From NCBI GenBank assembly GCA_033439265.1, contig JAVTVX010000035.1:16456001-16520000 (forward strand): DNA of 64,000 nt. The letters are read 5' to 3'. The translations under genes were made by a program, and so were the position numbers. This DNA comes from Dillenia suffruticosa. Its lineage: Eukaryota; Streptophyta; Magnoliopsida; Dilleniales; Dilleniaceae. This document shows positions 10,951-23,270 of this stretch, one piece after another (the stretch's first letter is position 1; each line of letters opens with the position of its first letter). The notes under the pieces were generated by a model that searched no databases, was not told the origin of the DNA, and worked only from the letters and a program-made list of their open reading frames with translations.

Positions 10951-11855
10951 CACTACTAGAAATTTGACTTTCACCGATGGAAAATCACCGACGGATTATC
11001 TATGGATTTGTGATGGATTTTTTAAAATTTTAAAATTTTTTATAATTTATAATTTTAATTTTTTTGTAAACCTATCAGTGATAGATTACCGACAGATTAG
11101 CAATGGATTTTTTAAATTTTTAAATTTTTAAATTTTTAAAATTTTATTTATTTTTTAAAATTTTTTGTAAACCTATCGGCGACGGATTATCGATGAAAAT
11201 TTTAGCGAGAATTAGTGATAAAAATTTTACCGACAGATTACCGACGAAAATTTTACAGACGGATTACCAACGTATTTTTTAAAATTTTTTTATTTTTTTT
11301 ATTTTTATATTTAATAATTCTATTTCTTTTCCTTTATATTTTTATGTAAAAAATAATATTATTTAATATTTTAAATTTGTAAAATTTTATTTTAAATTAT
11401 TATTTTATAATAAAATATCATTTTATTATTTCCTTTTTGCAATACTTTATTATATTATTATTTTATAATAAAATATCATTTTAAATTATTTTATTATTAT
11501 TAAAAGGAGTGATTTTACACACATCAAAGCAAGTCATCACACGGGCGGGCTGGGCAGATGTGCGGGCGAGTGCCACATTACGGAGAGGTGTGCATTCCCT
11601 TGAGAGCTCAAAAATCAGCGACAGAATTTAATTCTGTCGTTGATTTTTTTCACATTTTTTTCTTTGTTTTTTTTAGTGACGGATTTTTTTCTGTTACTAT
11701 TAATCAACGATAAATTTTTTCTGTTACTAATCCGTTATTGATATTAGTGACGGATTTTTTTTCGTCATTGATATTTAGCGAGATAGTATTAGCGATGAAA
11801 AATAGACTTTCAGTGACGGATTTTTTCATATCTGAAAGAACATTTTCTAGTAGTG
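10951..11855. mobile_element. Non-autonomous CACTA element, family A copy 1 (905 bp)
   Basis: It begins CACTACTAGAAATTTGAC and ends in ...ATTTTCTAGTAGTG, the inverted complement. Subterminal repeats of the type ACCGACGGATT and GTGACGGATTTTTT fill both ends. The centre is extremely AT-rich, with a short CpG-rich island at about 11540-11575. The flanking triplets are CAA and TAA, an imperfect 3 bp duplication. There is no coding sequence. It is the same family as the copy at 26930-28034. Confidence 0.85.
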
Positions 11856-14800
11856 TAAGTCTAAATTATGATTATCCGATAAACAAGAAAATTTTTAACA
11901 AATTCAAGTTTATCTTAGTCCAATACAATTCTATTGTAATCTCACTCAATAAGAAAATAAGTGTCCATGACAACCAAAACCTTTTCTAATCTCTGTGATG
12001 GCAACTGGGACTTTTCTAATTCATTTCTAATTCAAAAGGCTCTGAATCGATCGAAAGTCTACGTTCACTATTCCTGTAATTTCAAAAAATCTCATACGAT
12101 TTTTCTATAATGAAACTAGAGTTTCTACACCCGCTAAACATATATGAGACTTGCTATACATGCATGCTATATATATTCAATACAGATAACCAGATAGGTA
12201 TATTCGTGAACTCTACATAAAGCATACAGGGCTACATAGGGCTCACACAGCTTTTCACAGTCTGTTTCTCTCTCTATATCTCTTTTTTGACTTGAACAGT
12301 AGAGTCTCCCCCATTGGAATCACCTCTAGTGATTTTTGCAGGTTTTCTCACCAATGAAGGTCTAGAACACTCAACGAGACTGGTTCCTGGCTCGGGTCGG
12401 CAGAGTAGTTATTTGTGCAGTAAAACCCATGCATTGCACTATCCTTCGCATGTAAGGCACATGCAAGGGTGTGCCTGTGGATACAAATCTAATCGTTGGA
12501 TTTGAAATATCGATTGACTCGATCAATTTTAGTGAAGTTTTGGCATCATTTCACCGTACAATTTGAATCTTTGTTTAAGAATTGTTTAAAGTCTTATATA
12601 AGTGCTCTTGTGATAGAGATTCCGCACTTAGAGGAGTCGAAACAAATTTTGGTAGATTTAACTCAAAACCACGGAGAAAGTAATATACATTTAAAACAAA
12701 TTTATTCCTAAATTTTATTTATATATTATGAAAAATAATTTGTGATCATAACATTAGTTTAATTGGAGATATATAAACATATTTAGAAAAATTTTAAATT
12801 TCATGGTTTTTCGTTCAAATTCGTTTGGGAACAATAGTAACATGATGTGAAGAGGCTCTAGACCAAAGGAAATTATCAAATGGGGAAATTTAATAAGGTT
12901 TTAACTCACACTAAAATAAAAAAAATAAGCAATAATATATATAAAAATAATACTTAAACTTGTTCTAGAAAAAAATGAAAGAAAATGACAGAAAACGTAA
13001 AAAAGTTAAATATTTGGACAAAATTAAAATGGGTAATATAGGTTAACGTTTATTCATTTGAACAAAAGTTAATAATTTAGATTTGTATGTAATCTTGAAT
13101 CAATCAAAATGCTTCTTCGGTTAATGTTAATTTCTTTTTAATTTTAATAGTTATATGATAATTTTAAGGTCTACCCATAAAAACATGAACTTCAATGCAA
13201 CGATCTTTTCTTTATTACCTTTGGACGATGAATTTGGTTTCTAAATTTTACAATTTAAAATCTTTAATTAGTTAAATTTTACATATAATAATGATGCAAT
13301 AAAATATTTTCTTAAAACTAAGACAAAAAAAGTACTTAAATATTTTCTTAAATCGAAGACAAAAAAAAAAAAAAGTACTTAGTATTCTCAATCATTTTTG
13401 TTAGGATCTCGCGTTATGAACACTTCGGTTGCCATATAACTATTTAGATGAAACAAAATAAAGTTAACAATAATCCTATATTATAATTTCTCTATACTTA
13501 CATGACTTACAAGAATTTATTTAATCAGTTTGCTTGATTATCCTTGTAAACATGCATATATATATATATATATATATATATTTATTTATTTATTAAAGTT
13601 TATATTACTTATTTCCCAAGTTATCAAGCTTTAGAATTATAAAATTTGTGTGTGTGTGTGTGTGTGTTTTTTTTCTTATTTTATTATAATTTTGTGAGAT
13701 TTGTTTTCTAATTTGTATTAGGATTGCATGGATAATCAAAGGTCAAGCCTAGGTTGGGGCTGACAAGTCGGCATCTAGCTGAAATTTTTTTAGGGCTACA
13801 CCCTTCTTTTAGGTGTGCGTTCGGTCAAATTTTCCTTAATTCCCTGCATGAGTTTGGCCTGAACCCACCTCGGTCTACCCATGCAGTGGTCTATTATATT
13901 AATAATACCTTTAATAGGATAATGCTATATATAATACTTATAAATTTATCATTTCGTTAGACCTACTAAAACAGTTTATTTATTTATATTTTATAAAGAA
14001 CTAAATTTTGAGATCTTTCCTTTCTTTGCAGATTTAATATAATTGTGATTTTAAATTGGTGACCCATAACATAAAAGTCACTTTTCAAAATTGCAAAAGA
14101 AGGGAGCCAATAGCTGTACAATAAGACGGGGAGGAAGTCCTTGTAACACATAGAGTGGTAAAAAAAATTTTATTTAAATATTTTTTTTGAGATCAAGTAT
14201 TCAAACTTTTATGGGTTTGTAGATATATGGAGAGGAAAATGACCTAAAATACCCTTCAATTTCATGATAGAATTCTTGGTTTCTCCACTTGGTAAATGTC
14301 CTCTGAGCAAATTGTCTGCGAACCAAATTATTGGAGACATACTGCTACAACCACGCTTTGCTCTGTTAAGCACAAACCAAATCATTTTTTTTCTTTTGCA
14401 AACCCAAAGATCCAAAAGATTCATCCCCCCAACTCTGTTTGTGTTAGTGTGTATTGCTGACTATGATTTCCTCCATCTTAAAAGATGCCTTATGCAACTT
14501 CTTGTTACTCTGAACTAGAAATAAATGTTTATATTTTATTGCTTGTTAAACCCCTTTTTCCCCCCAGACAATCCCATCTCAGGTTTGTCACACAAGTCCA
14601 AAATTAACTAATCATGTAGTCATGTAATTGTGACAAATTAGGAGACATTATGTCCCCCCCACCAATTCCCTTTGTGCATTAAACAGTGAAAGTGAATCAC
14701 ATCAATCCATCCAACCTGGGAGCACAAGAAAAAGGAACCCATTACTTTGTTTATGAGCTTATGTATTTTCCTTTAAACCCACCAGTTAAATATTTATTTA

Positions 14801-15183
14801 GATTTATTAAAAAATATTAATAATTTAATTAATTATTTGTCAAGTAAATATTCAATTCGAGTTTTTAATGCACCAATCCCTTACCATTGCAAGAAAATAT
14901 AAAAGGAATCATTCTTAAGGTTTGACACCTTGTGAACACGTGAACTACCACCTCAATCGAGAGCAGAAAGCCCTCATTTGCATTGATGGAAGGGGTAACT
15001 TAGAAATTTCACAAACATTCCTCTAAGGCCTTTAAATACCTAATATCACTTTCCCCCGTTACAGTAAATTCATGTGCATTTAAAATTCTTTAATATTCAG
15101 TTCCCGGTTTTGCGCTTCAAGAAACATCGAATATACATTTTTATCCTTCGTGTTCTTCTGCTTCTTTCTCTCTCTTCGCTGTG
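11856..15183 (+). other. Intergenic region upstream of the WOX gene
   Basis: No gene is recognisable. It holds AT-rich sequence with microsatellites: (TA)n at 13556-13581 and (TG)n at 13648-13667. The last 300 bases are less repetitive and carry promoter-like elements. The distance from the CACTA element at 10951-11855 to the start codon is about 3.3 kb. Confidence 0.6.
14898..14906 (+). promoter_or_regulatory. Candidate TATA box of the WOX gene
   Basis: TATAAAAGG lies 286 bases before the start codon. A second, weaker candidate TTTAAATAC is at about 15030, some 150 bases before the start. The leader just before the ATG is pyrimidine-rich (TTCTGCTTCTTTCTCTC), as in many plant 5' leaders. The transcription start cannot be fixed from sequence alone. 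Confidence 0.4.
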
Positions 15184-15926
15184 ATGGAAGATCAGGCAAC
15201 AGACCCTAACAGCAGTCCAAACAATGGGTCTGAGAGGAATAATGAACCAGTTAGGTCGAGATGGACTCCGACGCGAGAGCAGATCTCAATCCTAGAGTCC
15301 ATCTTCCACAGCGGAATGGTCAATCCTCCAAAAGAAGAGACTGTGAGGATAAGAAAATTGCTTGAGAAGTTTGGCTCAGTTGGAGATTCTAATATCTTCT
15401 ACTGGTTCCAAAACCGCAGGTCGAGAACGCGGCGTCGCCAACGGCGGCTCCAAGCTGCCGCCCTCGCAGGAGATCGGCAGCAGATGGCGGCGCAACAAAC
15501 CCCCGGTGGTGGTGGTGGTGGTGGTGCAATTCAATGTCAAACAGGTTTTCCAACAAGTTCTTCACATCAACAACTATTATTTGGTGAACCAATAGCTTCA
15601 CCTTCTTGTTCTTCTTATGTTGGATCTTCATCTTCTTCGTGTGGAGGAGTTGTTGTCGGTGATGATTGTGGGGATGATCTCTTTTCCATGTGTACTCAAG
15701 GTGTCCCAGAAATGGAGGGTAAACAAGCTTTAACTTCAATTTTGTGTCCTTCCAATTTGCACTATGAATCTGGTAAATTGCATTGGTTTCTCTCATTTTT
15801 CCCACTTTTTTCTCGGATATATTTTTATTTTTTCATGATTTTTTTGGGGGGTATCCGATGTCATGAATAAAATCCATTTTCTTAATCGTAAAAATATTTC
15901 TCTTCACGTCATCTCATCTAATAATG

Positions 15927-15964
<38 letters not shown>

Positions 15965-16832
15965 ATTTTTCCGACATGTGAATTTTCCCCTTTTTGGTTC
16001 CCTTTTTTTTTTCCTCTAACTTCTTCCTACTCACCAAAGAATTCTTTATTTTATTTTATTTTATTTTATTTTTTGTTTAAAGATATAGAGAGGGTTTCAC
16101 TAGAATTCTATTTTGTCGCATGTGAAATAGTCTAAAAAGTCTTAATTCATTGATTTAGCACACTAAATTCAATGTATACCATTGGATTGTGGCAAGTGAA
16201 ATCAACAACGACAAAAATTAAATCGAACATTTCAGGATTTTTCGCGGTGTATATCAATGGGGTTGTAACAGAGGTTCCAAGAGGCCCACTTGACTTGAAG
16301 GGCATCTTTGGACAAGATGTGATCCTGGTTCATTCCTCTGGATTGCCAGTTCCTTACAATGAATATGGCTTTTCTCTGCAGAGCTTACAGCATGGTGAAA
16401 GCTACTTCCTGGTAAGACTTGCAAACCCTCTCCTAGAAAACACAAATTAAGGAGCCACTTGATGATACAAACCAAAGCAATTTTTTATTTGTTATGGCTT
16501 TTGAAAGAATTGGGCAATTCGGTAATGACAAAACTCATGCAGAAAAAATTCTTCTCAGCAGCAAAGTATACCCATTAAATAACATTTATCAGTAATATTA
16601 AAATTTTTTCAATCTTTCCTTTTTAATGGATAGGGTTTGTTGTAAAATTTTACATATAGCAATCACTCCCATTGTGATCTAAAGCTAAATTTTGGTACAT
16701 AGGAGGTTTTAGACCTTGGAACTTCATTATGAGTTAGAAATTACCATTTCTTTTTTCGGGGAGCTAAACCCTGACATATGAACTCTGAGCTAATGTTAAT
16801 AATTTTCTTTGCAGGTTCCAAGGCCAGCTTAA
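15184..16832 (+). CDS. WOX11/12-like: WUSCHEL-related homeobox transcription factor, WOX11/WOX12-like (3 exons)
   Basis: Exons 15184-15772, 16236-16411 and 16815-16832 join in frame to 260 codons plus stop. Introns of 463 and 403 bases start GT and end AG; the first splits a Gly codon after residue 196. The protein starts MEDQ. The WOX homeodomain covers about residues 22-88, with [19 protein letters not shown] and the recognition helix [17 protein letters not shown] low-complexity middle follows (seven glycines, serine runs). The conserved C-terminus begins [14 protein letters not shown] and ends [15 protein letters not shown]. This C-terminal block and the VNPPKEE homeodomain mark the WOX11/12 branch. 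Known members are nuclear transcription factors needed for root founder-cell identity and crown or adventitious roots. The start is the first ATG; the bases before it are GTG, not a start. WOX11 and WOX12 cannot be told apart here. Confidence 0.93.
15930..15962 (+). repeat. (AT)n microsatellite in WOX intron 1
   Basis: About 16 AT dinucleotides lie in the first intron, roughly 160 bases after the donor site. The intron also holds four TTTTA units near 16050. Confidence 0.9.
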
Positions 16833-17270
16833 TAGAGGATACCAACCAAGGGCATAGATGGGTGGAGGGCTCATCAAATTCAGTTCGCTCGACAGGAAAT
16901 TTGCCACTCTTCAGTTTCCTTTAGTTCTATATTTTTGTTTCATGTTCGTTTGAGGAGTTTGGATCAAAGCTATCAATCAGATCAGTTTCCAAATCCACAA
17001 GGCACAGTCAGCAGACCCCCATGTCAGAGAAAAAATATTCTTCCCAGTTTTGGACCACAGGAGAGGCCAATAAAATCATGAAGGAATAGTATGGCTACCA
17101 AGTAGGTGTGACATTCACTTTTACAATTTTATTGTATTTTCAGAGAATTCAAGAGGTGTGCCTTTTAGTCCGGTCTAAGCTGGTTATATTGATAATATTT
17201 TGAGGTTTATAATTCTGATGCAGTAGAGGTTGATTCCATTGGGCAAACCTTTGGCCTTAATTTCTTTTTA
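16833..17270 (+). other. Probable 3' UTR of the WOX gene, with poly(A) signal candidate
   Basis: After the stop codon there is about 400 bases of mixed sequence without an open frame. AATAAA occurs at 17069-17074, followed by T-rich and TTTTATTGTATTTTC stretches near 17130, a plausible plant polyadenylation region. The true end is not determined. Confidence 0.45.
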
Positions 17271-17531
17271 GTGTCTTGTTTTAGTTACTATATTTTCAAT
17301 TAAAGTTAGTAGAAAATATTAAATTTTGCAAATCAGATTTTCAATAAAAACAATTGAAATTATCACTTATAAATAATTTTTTATTTTAAAATTTTACTAA
17401 ATTTTAATTACATCTAATATGATTATTTATTTTCCAGCTTTGGAAAAAAGTTTTCTATGTTCCCTTTTGGAAAAAAAGCTTTTTTTTGGGAACATTTCCC
17501 ATTGAAATTGTGTATATAGTGAAGTTTGGGA

Positions 17532-18240
17532 TTTTTTTTTTTTTTTTTTTGTTCTTTCTTTCGAAGGGGTAAAAAAAAAAGATCCAATAGAGAAGCAACC
17601 CTAGCAAGGCAAGGGAATCAGCCCGCTAATCATCCTAGGCGAGGAGAAAAATGAACAAGCCACCAGATGGCCTTAATATGTAGTTGCACTTGGACGAGCA
17701 AGAGAGGAAGACAACGATGGCAAAACCTCCTGGATCGAGCAAGAAGATTCATTCATCCTATGATCTACCTTGAGCCTCGTTCCAAAAAAGAGCCTAGTTT
17801 CTAAAATCCCCCCAGCCACGTTCAAGAGGCTGCGACTCCAATAAGCAACTTGCATAATCTCCTCCGAAATGCGGCCTCTCTGGAGGGGCATCTGGCTTGC
17901 GTCCAAAACACAGAGAAGGCACTCAAGTTTCTTCAGGCGCTTGGCGTGGACTCGCATTCCTTGAGGGAAGTGGTCTACAATAGTGCCATCTGCCTCTTCC
18001 TCCTTCCCCAACAACCATACTTTGTCTTCAATCTCTCTCACCTCGATCCCCTCATAAATTTATGCTCAAACTGCTGCCAATCGTCTATGCTTTCCTTCCA
18101 ATGGCTGCGCTACAACCATAGGATTATGGACTCAAAAGTAGTCCCTTCAAAATTCCTCTACAATATCTCTCTTGATCCCTTGTACCTCCAAAGCTCAGAT
18201 CTGAGCCATACCCTGGTGCTTGGGGTACCGGATATTTGAT
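17532..18240 (-). mobile_element. Retroposon-like sequence ending in poly(A), family not recognised
   Basis: A run of 19 T on the + strand (17532-17550) is a poly(A) tail if read on the minus strand. It is preceded there by about 690 bases of balanced composition unlike the AT-rich surroundings, with an open stretch of 122 codons (18041-17673, starting MREIEDKVWLLGKEEEADGT). I recognise no domain. A 3' UTR-like region without long frames separates it from the tail. I could not find flanking duplications. It may be a 5'-truncated LINE or a processed transcript. Confidence 0.4.
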
Positions 18241-19439
18241 CCCATTATCACTTCCCTTAAGCTTCCATATGGTCTTATCATTTATCATAGCTATAGCTCA
18301 TAGAATGATCGGTGTTTTTGTCCATAGGATGCTCGGAACTGCCATTAGATTGAGGTCCACTGGAATTGATGATAGTGAGACCTCTGTAGTGGCTTCGCTG
18401 CTTGACTTCATTCTATTTTTAGGGCTCAGAACTCTTGAAATTAAAAAGCTTTTAAGTAAATTCTCACCTAAAAAAACAATGTAATATATTTTCATTTATT
18501 TATCTATATATATAGTTTTTTAACAAAAAGGATACAAGATGGGTATTTTGTGATAATATTCAAACTCCTAATAAATCATGTGTGAAATCATCATTTATGG
18601 CATAAGCACTGTATGGGCAAGAGACCACAATGATTTTCAAGGCATAGGATGCCTAGCAATTCGTTGGTGGACGTACAATGGGGTGGCATCTAGAATTAGA
18701 ATCACGTTCAAAATTCTTTTGGTTTTTATTATAATAATGCATGCCAGCCAATTAACAATAAGAACAATCTAAATTCTGAGGGAGGCCGTGCAGAGTCTCA
18801 TTTTCACATGATGCCTTCTCCGAAAACGTGCTTATAGTAATCACGTCTGCTTATGATTGGTGACAGAGGTCGGTGTCTTACAACCCAACTTGCTTGATTC
18901 ATGAACAGAGATATAACAACTCTTTGTTGGGTTGGTTCGAGAAAATGTGGACATGGTTATTTGAGCTCTTAAATAGTGCTAGTCCTTTTGTTCTCAAATG
19001 TCTCTCGCACCCCACATATATTTGTGCCATAATTGATAATTGTTCACCTTTGATGTTACGGATTGAGCTGAGATTCTAGTTATTAAAATATTTGTGCCAC
19101 AATTGTGAGGGTTGAGATTATATTTATTAATATTGTAACTAGTATAATTGATATTTTTCCTGCCATCTTAAAAATTACTATCAAAATAAATCTAATTTAT
19201 CCGATGTCATCAAAATCATATTGTATACCGGATCGTGAATTTTAAATTATAGTTTAACCGATTCAATCGTGAGTCATCATCAAACTGTTGATATTTTAAT
19301 ACTAATTAAAAATATATATAAAATTAATTTTTAAAATAAATAATATTAATTTTTATATTTTCATATTAAAATAAATATATATTAATTTTTATATTCATAT
19401 ATCCACCCATTTCACTGAACTAGTCATGGGAAAATATCA
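18241..19439. other. No gene seen
   Basis: AT-rich intergenic sequence with short unconvincing frames on both strands. No repeat structure beyond simple A/T tracts was found. Confidence 0.5.
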
Positions 19440-20125
19440 TCCATCCAGCGAAACCCAGCATGTTGCACCACTTTGTACCCTGCTTTTCAGATTGAGTGCT
19501 TCTTTCAACCCCACAATAGCACTAAACCTGAGGTTAGCAGAGTGAAGGAGAAAATCAAGATAGACTTTTGGAAGATCTTAGCCGCTTCTGAATTTGCATC
19601 AGTGATTCTCCCAATCTCAATTGATCTCTCTCATAAGGGAAACCAAACATGCTCTTCTCTCCTGACCATTCCCCACGCCAGATCTCATCTCCAGCACCCT
19701 CTCTCTTCTTCTCAATCTCTCTCTCTCTCTCTCTCTCTCTCTAAAACCCTAATTCCTCCTCTTCTTCCATCCAAAAAAAACCCCTAAATCAAAGAATACG
19801 GTTCTCAATAAGGACACATATGTGGTAGCGATCAAAAAGATAAATGGGTGAGACTTATTCCACAACATCACAAAACTCCAAGACCAACTTGATTGGCTCG
19901 AAGCCATTTGTAGTCACGATCTGGTCCAAATTCACCATACCCAATTGAACCATGGACTTGAAAACTGAAGATTGGAGATCAGACATCAGAGATATCAACA
20001 AAGACTTGATCAAGAGCAAAAGAGAGTGACTCAATCTCGATCGGCAGCAAGTGAGAGTAATAGTGATGAGAACGAGAATGAGATAGAAGACGAAGAATCA
20101 AGAATCTGATTTTTTTTTTAACTCT
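19440..20125 (+). pseudogene. Transcript-like debris with CT-rich leader, product unknown
   Basis: A CT-repeat leader (19710-19741, followed by AAACCCTAATTCC, a telo-box often seen in plant 5' UTRs) precedes a broken coding-like stretch at about 19800-20110. One frame there reads DTYVVAIKKING, then FHNITKLQDQLDWLEAICSH, and ends in an acidic run (SNSDENENEIEDEES) before a stop and a short T tract. Stops and frameshifts interrupt it. I do not recognise the protein. Confidence 0.35.
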
Positions 20126-20230
20126 CTAATAGACCGTGGTTTTGTTTAATCCTCGGGTCACATGGTCTACGGTTCAATCGCAATTGACTCGCGGGTTTGT
20201 TCAATGTAATCCGACTAACCCGTAAAATTT

Positions 20231-22543
20231 TGTAACAATTATTAATCATAATACTTAATAGTTAATAGTTAATCATGATCAGAAAAAATAATTAGTAGTT
20301 TAATCGTGGAGTTTTTAGTTAATTAGGTAAAATTGTTAAATAATTAGTGATATTAGTATAAATAGTACTCCAATATATGTAATGAAAGAATAATGAAATT
20401 GTAATAAATTTTCTCTCTCTCTTATATTCTCTTTCTCTCTCTCTCTCTCTAGCTCTCTTTCTTTTTCTTCTCTTCCTAATCTCTCCATTTCTCTCATATT
20501 CTTTCTTTACCCTATTTGCATTGTGACAAATTAGTATCAGAGCATTCCTTTCTCGGCATAATTATAATCATGGCAGAAGATGATTTGTTTGAAAATTTTA
20601 AAAAAGAACAAGAACTTTATAGGAAAAAATCGAAGAAAAAATGGGAAGAATTTGATAAGAGGATGGACACTATCATGGTAAGGATTAACGACAAATTTAA
20701 CATTTTATTGAAAATGTTTGGTATCGATGAAAATATCAAAACTTTGGTGGAAAAGAAACAAGAAATTGAAAAGTAACAAAACAAATCAAATGGTAGAAGA
20801 AAAATGTCAAAATCCATGGAAAAGTAAGGTATTGAATCACTTTTTAAATCTCTCGTTTTATCTATTCATCGTGAAAAAATGTTAAGAGTAGAAAAATTTT
20901 AAATATCCAAGAAAGAAAGGTCTTACATGTCAAAAAAAAATTATTTAAGGTGGATTTTTACAAATTTCTCCAAATATTAAATTTTTGGTAATTATTGGAC
21001 AAAATCTTTCATAAAAAAGAAGTTCAAAAAAAGTCTTTTTCAAGCTTCTCCATCTCTGTTTTTCTCCCACTATTTTTTTTTGTGACTCAAATCACATCTA
21101 TTGTTCGTCTTTATCATCTTATCTCTCAATACAAATGTAAGTTTTAATTTTAAATTCATAAATTCAAGTTTAATTCTTGGTTTTCCATCCTTGAGGATAA
21201 GAATGTTATCAAAGAACGGAAGTATTGTAACAACTATTAACCATAATGGTTAATAATTAATCATAATTAATAAAAATAGTTAGTAGTTAATTGTGGAGTT
21301 GTTAGTTAATTAGGTGAAATTGTTAAATAATTGGTGAAATTAGTTAATGATATTAGTATAAATAGTACTCCAATACATATAATGAGAGATTAATGAAATT
21401 GTAATAAATTATCTTTTTCTCTCTTGTATTCTCTTTCTTTCTCTCTCTCTAGCTCTCTCCCTCTGTACCTCTCTTTCTCTTTCTTCTCTTCCTAATCTCT
21501 CTCTTTCTCATATTCTTTTTTACCACTACTTATGTTATGACAAATTGATATCAGAGTATTCTTTTCTCGGCATAATCATAATCATGGTAGAAGATGATTG
21601 GTATGAAAAATTTTAAAAAGAACAAGAACTTTATAGGAAAAAATCAGAGAAAAAAGGGAAGAATTTGATAAGAGGATGGACACTATGATGGCAAGGATTA
21701 ACGACAAATTCAATATTTTATTGAAAATATTTGATATCGATGAAAATATTAAAAATTTGGTGGAAAATGAGCAAAAAAATGAAAAGAAATTGAAAAACAA
21801 CAAAACAAATCAAATAGTAAAAGAAGCAATGCCAAAATCCATGGAAAAGTAAGGTATTGAATCACTTTCTAAACCCTCATTTTATCTACTCCTAGTAAAA
21901 AAATATTGAGAGTAGAAAAATTTCAAATATTTAAGAAAAAAGGGTCTTGCATGTCCAAAAAAGAAGTTATTGATGGTGGGTTTTGTCAATTCCTCCAAAA
22001 ATTGAATTTTTGATAATTATGGGACAAAGTTTTTTATCAAAAAGAAGTTAAAAAAAAAGCTTTTGTCAAACTTCTCCATCTCTATTTTTCTCCCACTATT
22101 TTTCTTATAACTCAAATCAGATATATTATTTATCTCCATCACCTTATATATCAACACAAATGTAAGTTTTTGTTCAAGAGTCATGAATTCAAGTTCAATT
22201 ATTGGTTTTCCATCCTTAACGACAAGAATGTTCTCAAAGGAGAGAAGTATTGTAACAATTATTAACTATAATGGTTAATAATTAATCATGATTAATAAAA
22301 ATAGTTAGTAGTTAATTGTAGAGTTGTTACTTAATTAGGTTAAATGGTTAAATAGTTAGTGAAATTAGTTAGTAATATTTGTATGAATAATATTTCAATA
22401 CATGTAATGAGAGAGTAATGAAATTGTAATGAATTTTCCCTTTCTCTCTTGTATTCTCTTTCTTTCTCTCTCTAGCTCTCTCCCTCTCTATCTCTCTTTC
22501 TCTTTCTCTCATATTCTTTCTTTACCTTATTTGGGTTATAAAA
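20231..22543 (+). mobile_element. Triple-LTR tandem array of a small non-autonomous LTR element
   Basis: Three LTR copies (about 20231-20528, 21226-21542, 22251-22543), each starting TGTAACAA and containing a CT-rich tail, alternate with two internal segments (about 697 and 708 bp). Behind the first two LTRs is a primer-binding-like motif (TTAGTATCAGAGC and TTGATATCAGAGT, close to TGGTATCAGAGC). A purine stretch (AAAGGAGAGAAGTAT) precedes the later LTRs. Flanks read AATTT on both sides, a possible 5 bp duplication. The internal segment has only one short frame and no pol. I infer a TRIM/LARD-like element duplicated by unequal recombination between LTRs. Confidence 0.78.
20570..20776 (+). CDS. 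Short highly charged ORF in the first internal segment (68 codons)
   Basis: It starts MAEDDLFENFKKEQELYRKK and continues with a heptad-like, lysine- and glutamate-rich sequence likely to be helical or coiled-coil. It may be the N-terminal relic of a Gag. The second internal segment (from about 21584) carries the same ORF with a stop after MVEDDWYEKF and a later frameshift. No known domain is visible and expression is doubtful. Confidence 0.35.
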   Translation: MAEDDLFENFKKEQELYRKKSKKKWEEFDKRMDTIMVRINDKFNILLKMFGIDENIKTLVEKKQEIEK

Positions 22544-23258
22544 AATTTCTTAGAGATGAGTTGAACCAGTCTCACTGATTAATTGATTCGGTTTTAATAA
22601 CACTGATTTTATCTTAATTTAAATATCAATTTATTTTAAAAATATAGGCCGTATACAATCATATTATTTTTTGATTTAATGTTGTTGTTAACTAAAGTTA
22701 AAGTATAAAAATTTGTTATTTGAATGAAGAAAATAATATTTAAAGAACATGGCAAAAAGCTTTTATGAAGGTATCTTTTATTCTATCACGTTTCCAATTA
22801 TCCTAAAGTTCACATTCTACCTGCGCTCTTGATATTAGTGTAAGCTTACCTATATGTGCATCCTCTTAAGAAGTGGAACACAGCAGAATTTTGAGGAAAA
22901 ATGAAGTATCACCAAAGGTTGGCAGTGATGCAATTGTTGTAACCAAAGCCATCAGTTCTACTTTATTAAGATTAGAAAATCATGTTTTATTATTAGAAAA
23001 TATATTCTATCTTCCCAATACTTGAACGAATCTCATTTTTTTCCCAATCTTGTGAAAATTGGTTACAGTTTCTTTTTTAAGCATGATATCTATGAAATTT
23101 ATTATTTAAACAAATTTATTAGTATGAGATATGTGTATAATGCTCTATACTACTTAGATAGTAATAATAAAATGATTTCAAGGCAAACTTAAATAAACGT
23201 TGCAGGAGATTTTATAAGAAACCCTCAACATACTTACACCTCAGACTAGACTATATTG
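22544..23258. other. No gene seen
   Basis: AT-rich sequence between the triple-LTR array and the LINE. No coding region or repeat was recognised. Confidence 0.5.
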
Positions 23259-23270
23259 CATTTGTCTCAA

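Noticed and set aside
10951..11855. Exact 3 bp duplication for family A copy 1
   Set aside because: The flanks are CAA and TAA; one base differs, so I do not claim a perfect duplication.
15181..15183. GTG at 15181 as an upstream start for the WOX protein
   Set aside because: Plant translation would use the following ATG at 15184; the family also starts with a single Met before Glu-Asp.
15773..15870. Read-through of WOX exon 1 into intron 1 as the real C-terminus
   Set aside because: The extension is a T-rich hydrophobic run, whereas splicing at 15773 restores the conserved C-terminal block in frame.
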